From an uncultured Caulobacter sp. (GTDB lineage: Bacteria > Pseudomonadota > Alphaproteobacteria > Caulobacterales > Caulobacteraceae), in contig CALALX010000014.1 of assembly GCA_937925635.1 (NCBI GenBank), forward strand, positions 1 to 64,000: 64,000 nucleotides of DNA. Reading direction: 5' to 3'. This document shows positions 61,035 through 64,000 of the stretch, piece by piece. Numbering within the stretch: position 1 is the first letter of the stretch; every line of letters begins with the position of its first letter. Under the pieces are notes generated by a model. It was not told where the DNA came from. It made no database searches and was given only the letters and a program-made list of their open reading frames with translations. Position numbers and translations under genes: made by a program.

Positions 61035-61918
61035 CCCTTCTGCTGGGCCGCCATGGCCAAACGCATCTGCTCGGCCTGTTCTGGGCTGATGCCCAGGGCG
61101 TCGAGGATCGGATTTGGCGCGTTGGGATCCCAGGAGCCCCGACCGCCGATGGTCAGACCGCCGTCGACAACGATGTGGGTGCCGGTGACGAAGAGCGAAT
61201 CGTCGCAGGCGAGGTACAGGGCCGCCCGGGCGATGTCATCCGGCAGGCCGGCCTTGGGGATCGGCTGGATCTTCGGCGCGATCTCCTCCATCCGCGCCGC
61301 CATCTGGTCGGCGACCTCGCGGGGCAGACCCATCGAGGCGCCGAAGATCGAGGTGGCGATCAGGCCCGGGCAGATGGCGTTGACGCGGATCTTCTGGGGC
61401 GAAAGCTCGGCCGCAGCGCACTTGGACATGTGGATCACCGCGCACTTGGCGGCCGAGTAGGCCAGCGGGCCGAAGCCCGCCTGCAGGCCGGCGATCGAGG
61501 CGGTGTTGATGATCGAGCCGCCGCCGCGCTTTAGCATCTCGGGCAGGGCGTGCTTCATGCCCAGAGCCGGCCCGCGCACCAGCAGGGCGAAGGTGTGGTC
61601 CCAGCCGGCGGCGTCGATCTCCGACACATTGCCCGGGGCGCCGCCATGGCCGGCGTTGTTGAACAGGATGTCCAGCCCGCCGAAGCTCTCGGCGGCCAGT
61701 TTGACCGCCTTGGCGATGTCGGTCTCGACGGTCACGTCGCAGTGGGCGTAGCGGACGCGATCGGGGAACCGCTTCTCGAGCATGGCCCCCTTCTCGTCCT
61801 GCAGGTCGGCGGCGACCACGCAGGCCCCCTCCGCCACGAACAGTTCCACCGTGCCCAGGCCGATGCCCGAGGCCCCGCCGGTGATCAGGGCGACCTTGCC
61901 CTCAAGACGTCCCGCCAT
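61031..61918 (-). CDS. Short-chain dehydrogenase/reductase
   Basis: A 295-residue SDR. The cofactor motif is TGGASGIGLGTVE, the structural motif NNAGHGG, and the catalytic SIAGLQAGFGPLAYSAAK. The C-terminal extension past the usual 250 residues (NPILDALGISPEQAEQM) is extra. It heads a three-gene unit with the 2OG oxygenase and the DMT exporter, which together might modify and export one compound; that is inference. Confidence 0.88.
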   Translation of the reverse strand: MAGRLEGKVALITGGASGIGLGTVELFVAEGACVVAADLQDEKGAMLEKRFPDRVRYAHCDVTVETDIAKAVKLAAESFGGLDILFNNAGHGGAPGNVSEIDAAGWDHTFALLVRGPALGMKHALPEMLKRGGGSIINTASIAGLQAGFGPLAYSAAKCAVIHMSKCAAAELSPQKIRVNAICPGLIATSIFGASMGLPREVADQMAARMEEIAPKIQPIPKAGLPDDIARAALYLACDDSLFVTGTHIVVDGGLTIGGRGSWDPNAPNPILDALGISPEQAEQMRLAMAAQQKG

Positions 61919-62008
61919 TTCCTCTTCCCCTTATTCCGATTTCCCCTGCGTAGGCGGGGTTCCAAGCCGCGCTGGCCGCTTCTCCGGCGACCATGCTCCA
62001 GCATCAGT

Positions 62009-62036
62009 GTGTGTCCCCGCCTTCGCGGGGACACAC
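62009..62036. repeat. GC-rich perfect hairpin downstream of the quinone oxidoreductase
   Basis: GTGTGTCCCCGC and GCGGGGACACAC form a perfect 12-bp stem on a CTTC loop, 15 bp past the stop of the minus-strand oxidoreductase gene. A related CCCCTGCGTAGGCGGGG lies at about 61943-61959. It is either the terminator of that gene or a REP-type repeat. Confidence 0.6.
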
Positions 62037-62050
62037 GGATTTGGGCCGTC

Positions 62051-63046
62051 CTACGGAACCACGACCACCTTGCCCATCGCCTTGCGGCTGGCCAGGTGCG
62101 CGATCGCCTCGCCGGCGCGGGCCAGCGGGAAGGTCTCCGACACGTGCGGCCGGATCTTGCCTTCGGCGTACATCTGCATCAGCTGGCGCACGTTCTCCTG
62201 GTGCGCCTTGGGATCACGGGCCACGGCCGCGCCCCAGAACACGCCGACGATGTCGCAGGACTTAAGCAGCGTCAGGTTCAGCGGCACGGCGGGGATGCCG
62301 GCCGGGAAGCCGATGACCAGGAAACGGCCGCCCCAGCCGCTGGCGCGGATCGCCGCCTCGGCATAGTCGCCACCGACCGCGTCGTAGCAGACGTCCCAGC
62401 CGTTGGCGCCGCAGGCTTCCTTGAACAGATTGGCCAGTTCCTTCTTGCCGTCCTTGTCGAACGGCCCCTTCGGATAGACCACGCCGCTGTCGGCGCCGCG
62501 GGCGATGGCCAGATCGACCTTCTCCTGGCTGGAGGCGGCGGCGATCACCTTCGCGCCCATGGCCTTGCCCAGCTCGACGGCCGCCAGACCGACGCCGCCG
62601 GCCGCGCCCAACACCAGCAGGGTCTCCCCGGCCTTCAGGTGGCCGCGGTCCTTCAGGCCGTACCAGCTGGTGCCGTAGGTCATCATGAAGGCCGCCGCTT
62701 CCTCGAACGGCATGCTGTCGGGGATCGGGGTGACGCGATGCGCTTCCAGCGCCAGTTCCTCGGCCATGCCGCCCCAGCCGGTCGAGGCCAGCACGCGCTG
62801 GCCGACCTGCAGGTGACTGACGCCCTCGCCGACTGCCTTGACCACGCCGGCGACCTCGCCGCCCGGCGCGAACGGACGGTTCGGCTTGAACTGGTACTTG
62901 TCCTCGATGATCAGGACGTCAGGGTAGTTGACGCCGCAAGCCTTCACCGAAAGGACGACCTGGCCGGGACCGGCTTCGGGGCTGGGCAGCTCCTCGATCA
63001 CCAGGGTCTCGGGTCCGCCCACGCTCTTGCTCAGCACCGCCTTCAT
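62051..63046 (-). CDS. NADPH:quinone oxidoreductase (zinc-less MDR family)
   Basis: A 331-residue medium-chain dehydrogenase/reductase. The start at 63046 follows GGGAGAGACGGC, and MKAVLSKSVGGPETLVIEELP is the usual N-terminus. The N-terminal fold has VNYPDVLIIEDKYQFKP and PFAPGGEVAG; the NADPH motif is LGAAGGVGLAAVELGKA. Zinc ligands of alcohol dehydrogenases are absent, fitting the quinone oxidoreductase group. It may reduce quinones or enoyl compounds. Confidence 0.88.
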   Translation of the reverse strand: MKAVLSKSVGGPETLVIEELPSPEAGPGQVVLSVKACGVNYPDVLIIEDKYQFKPNRPFAPGGEVAGVVKAVGEGVSHLQVGQRVLASTGWGGMAEELALEAHRVTPIPDSMPFEEAAAFMMTYGTSWYGLKDRGHLKAGETLLVLGAAGGVGLAAVELGKAMGAKVIAAASSQEKVDLAIARGADSGVVYPKGPFDKDGKKELANLFKEACGANGWDVCYDAVGGDYAEAAIRASGWGGRFLVIGFPAGIPAVPLNLTLLKSCDIVGVFWGAAVARDPKAHQENVRQLMQMYAEGKIRPHVSETFPLARAGEAIAHLASRKAMGKVVVVP

Positions 63047-63128
63047 GCCGTCTCTCCCGCGCTCTTTCATTGATCGGCCCGCAGGAGTATCGCGAGCCTG
63101 ACCTAAGTCTATAGGCCGGAGTCCTCGC

Positions 63129-64000
63129 TTGGCGAACAATTGTTTGAGTCTCGTGGTCCATGGGGGCGCCGGCGCGAAGAAGGGCCGCGACTACAGCCGC
63201 GAGATCGCCCACATGCGCGCCCTGGTCGAGGCGGGCCGCGACCGTCTCCGGGCCGGGGCCCTGGCGCTGGACGTGGCCGAGGAGACCGTCCAGGCGCTGG
63301 AAGCCTCGGGCCTCTACGTCGCCGGACGGGGCGCCTCGCCCAACACCATCGGCCAGTACGAGCTGGACGCCTGCCTCATGGACGGCGCCACCGGTCGGGC
63401 CGGATCCGTCGCCGCCCTGCAGGGCTTCGAGAGCCCGGTCGCCGTCGCCCGGGCGGTCATGGACTGGACGCCCCACGTCATGCTGGCCGGCGAGGGCGCC
63501 GCCGCTTTCGCCGCGCGGCAGGACCACCTCGCCCGGATTGCCGATCCCGCCGCCTGGTTCACCCACGCGGGACTCGACGAATCCAACCATCCGCCGGGCG
63601 TGCTGGCCCACGGCACGGTCGGCTGCGTGGTCCGCGACGCCGAAGGCCGGCTGGCGGCGGCGACCTCCACCGGCGGCGTGTTCGGCAAGCTGCCGGGCCG
63701 GATCGGGGACTCGCCGCTGATCGGGGCCGGCGGCTGGGCCGACGCTGCCGTGGCGGTCAGCTGCACCGGCCAGGGCGAGTACTTCGTGCGCGTGGCGGCG
63801 GCGGTGCAGGTCGCCCACCGCATGAAGTACGGCGGCCAGTCGCTGGTCCAGGCCACCGACGCCGTCCTGGCCGAAATCCGGGCGCTTGGCGGCGAGGGCG
63901 GCCTGATCGCGGTGGACAAGGATGGGAACGTGGCGATGCCATTTGTGAGCGCGGGGATGAAGCGGGCCGCGTTGACGCCGGATGGGAACATCGTCTCGGC
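63129..64000 (+). CDS. Isoaspartyl peptidase/L-asparaginase (partial, C-terminus off the right edge)
   Basis: About 290 codons of an Ntn-hydrolase are present. The N-terminus SLVVHGGAGAKKGRDYSREI and the central AGRGASPNTIGQYELDACLMDG are family marks. The self-cleavage site is the threonine in HGTVGCVVRD, followed by AAATSTGG. The protein cleaves isoaspartyl peptides or asparagine after autoproteolysis. The start is uncertain: TTG at 63129 has GGAG seven bases upstream; TTG at 63144 and GTG at 63153 are alternatives. Confidence 0.85.
   Translation, partial: MANNCLSLVVHGGAGAKKGRDYSREIAHMRALVEAGRDRLRAGALALDVAEETVQALEASGLYVAGRGASPNTIGQYELDACLMDGATGRAGSVAALQGFESPVAVARAVMDWTPHVMLAGEGAAAFAARQDHLARIADPAAWFTHAGLDESNHPPGVLAHGTVGCVVRDAEGRLAAATSTGGVFGKLPGRIGDSPLIGAGGWADAAVAVSCTGQGEYFVRVAAAVQVAHRMKYGGQSLVQATDAVLAEIRALGGEGGLIAVDKDGNVAMPFVSAGMKRAALTPDGNIVS

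Overview
The window is a high-GC, densely coded chromosome segment from an alphaproteobacterium, most likely a member of the Caulobacteraceae (Caulobacter, Phenylobacterium, Brevundimonas). The hints are a CC0125/CC1285-type lipoprotein, a Caulobacter-style Cpa/Tad pilus operon, an ornithine decarboxylase plus deoxyhypusine-synthase-like polyamine pair, and small alphaproteobacterial families such as DUF6356. I see no rRNA, tRNA, CRISPR array, prophage or intact insertion sequence. The species assignment is inference.

Layout from left to right. Positions 1-2971 form a divergent sulfide-detoxification module: a rhodanese followed by a partial RND adaptor on the minus strand, and sulfide:quinone reductase, thioredoxin and a DUF2892 membrane protein on the plus strand, with an ArsR-type palindrome between them. 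Positions 2976-10353 hold a large autotransporter with aspartate-rich calcium-type repeats, a GMC oxidoreductase, a CheY-like regulator coupled to a small unknown protein, and a hot-dog-fold protein. Positions 10357-19679 hold a glycosyltransferase/debranching pair, a Baeyer-Villiger-type monooxygenase, an S9 peptidase, a DUF695 protein and guanine deaminase. Positions 19840-26583 are a compact tad/cpa operon (cpaB, C, E, F, tadB, tadC) without pilin, prepilin peptidase or CpaD. A sulfatase-GST pair follows.

Positions 29902-37308 are a complete histidine-utilisation locus (hutI divergent from hutF-C-U-H-G) with a GntR-type operator between the arms. A 107-bp palindromic repeat sits directly in front of hutG and seems to supply its ribosome binding site. 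After an amino-acid permease, a DUF885 hydrolase and small proteins, positions 42666-50138 look like a phosphate-starvation island. It has a metallophosphoesterase-glycosyltransferase pair best read as plcP-agt (phospholipid-to-glycolipid remodelling), a repeat island, a phosphate-selective porin with pstS, and a phnCDE transporter. Sites with the 11-bp spacing of Pho boxes precede the porin and plcP.

Positions 50405-52796 encode putrescine/homospermidine-type polyamine synthesis with a hairpin-rich leader. The right end carries a class A acid phosphatase, a Zur-type regulator, a thioesterase, two short-chain dehydrogenases, membrane proteins, a 2OG-Fe(II) oxygenase, a quinone oxidoreductase and a partial isoaspartyl peptidase. 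The items I consider most worth a second look are the response regulator ending in a FliM-like peptide, the phosphate island, and the repeat-controlled hutG start.
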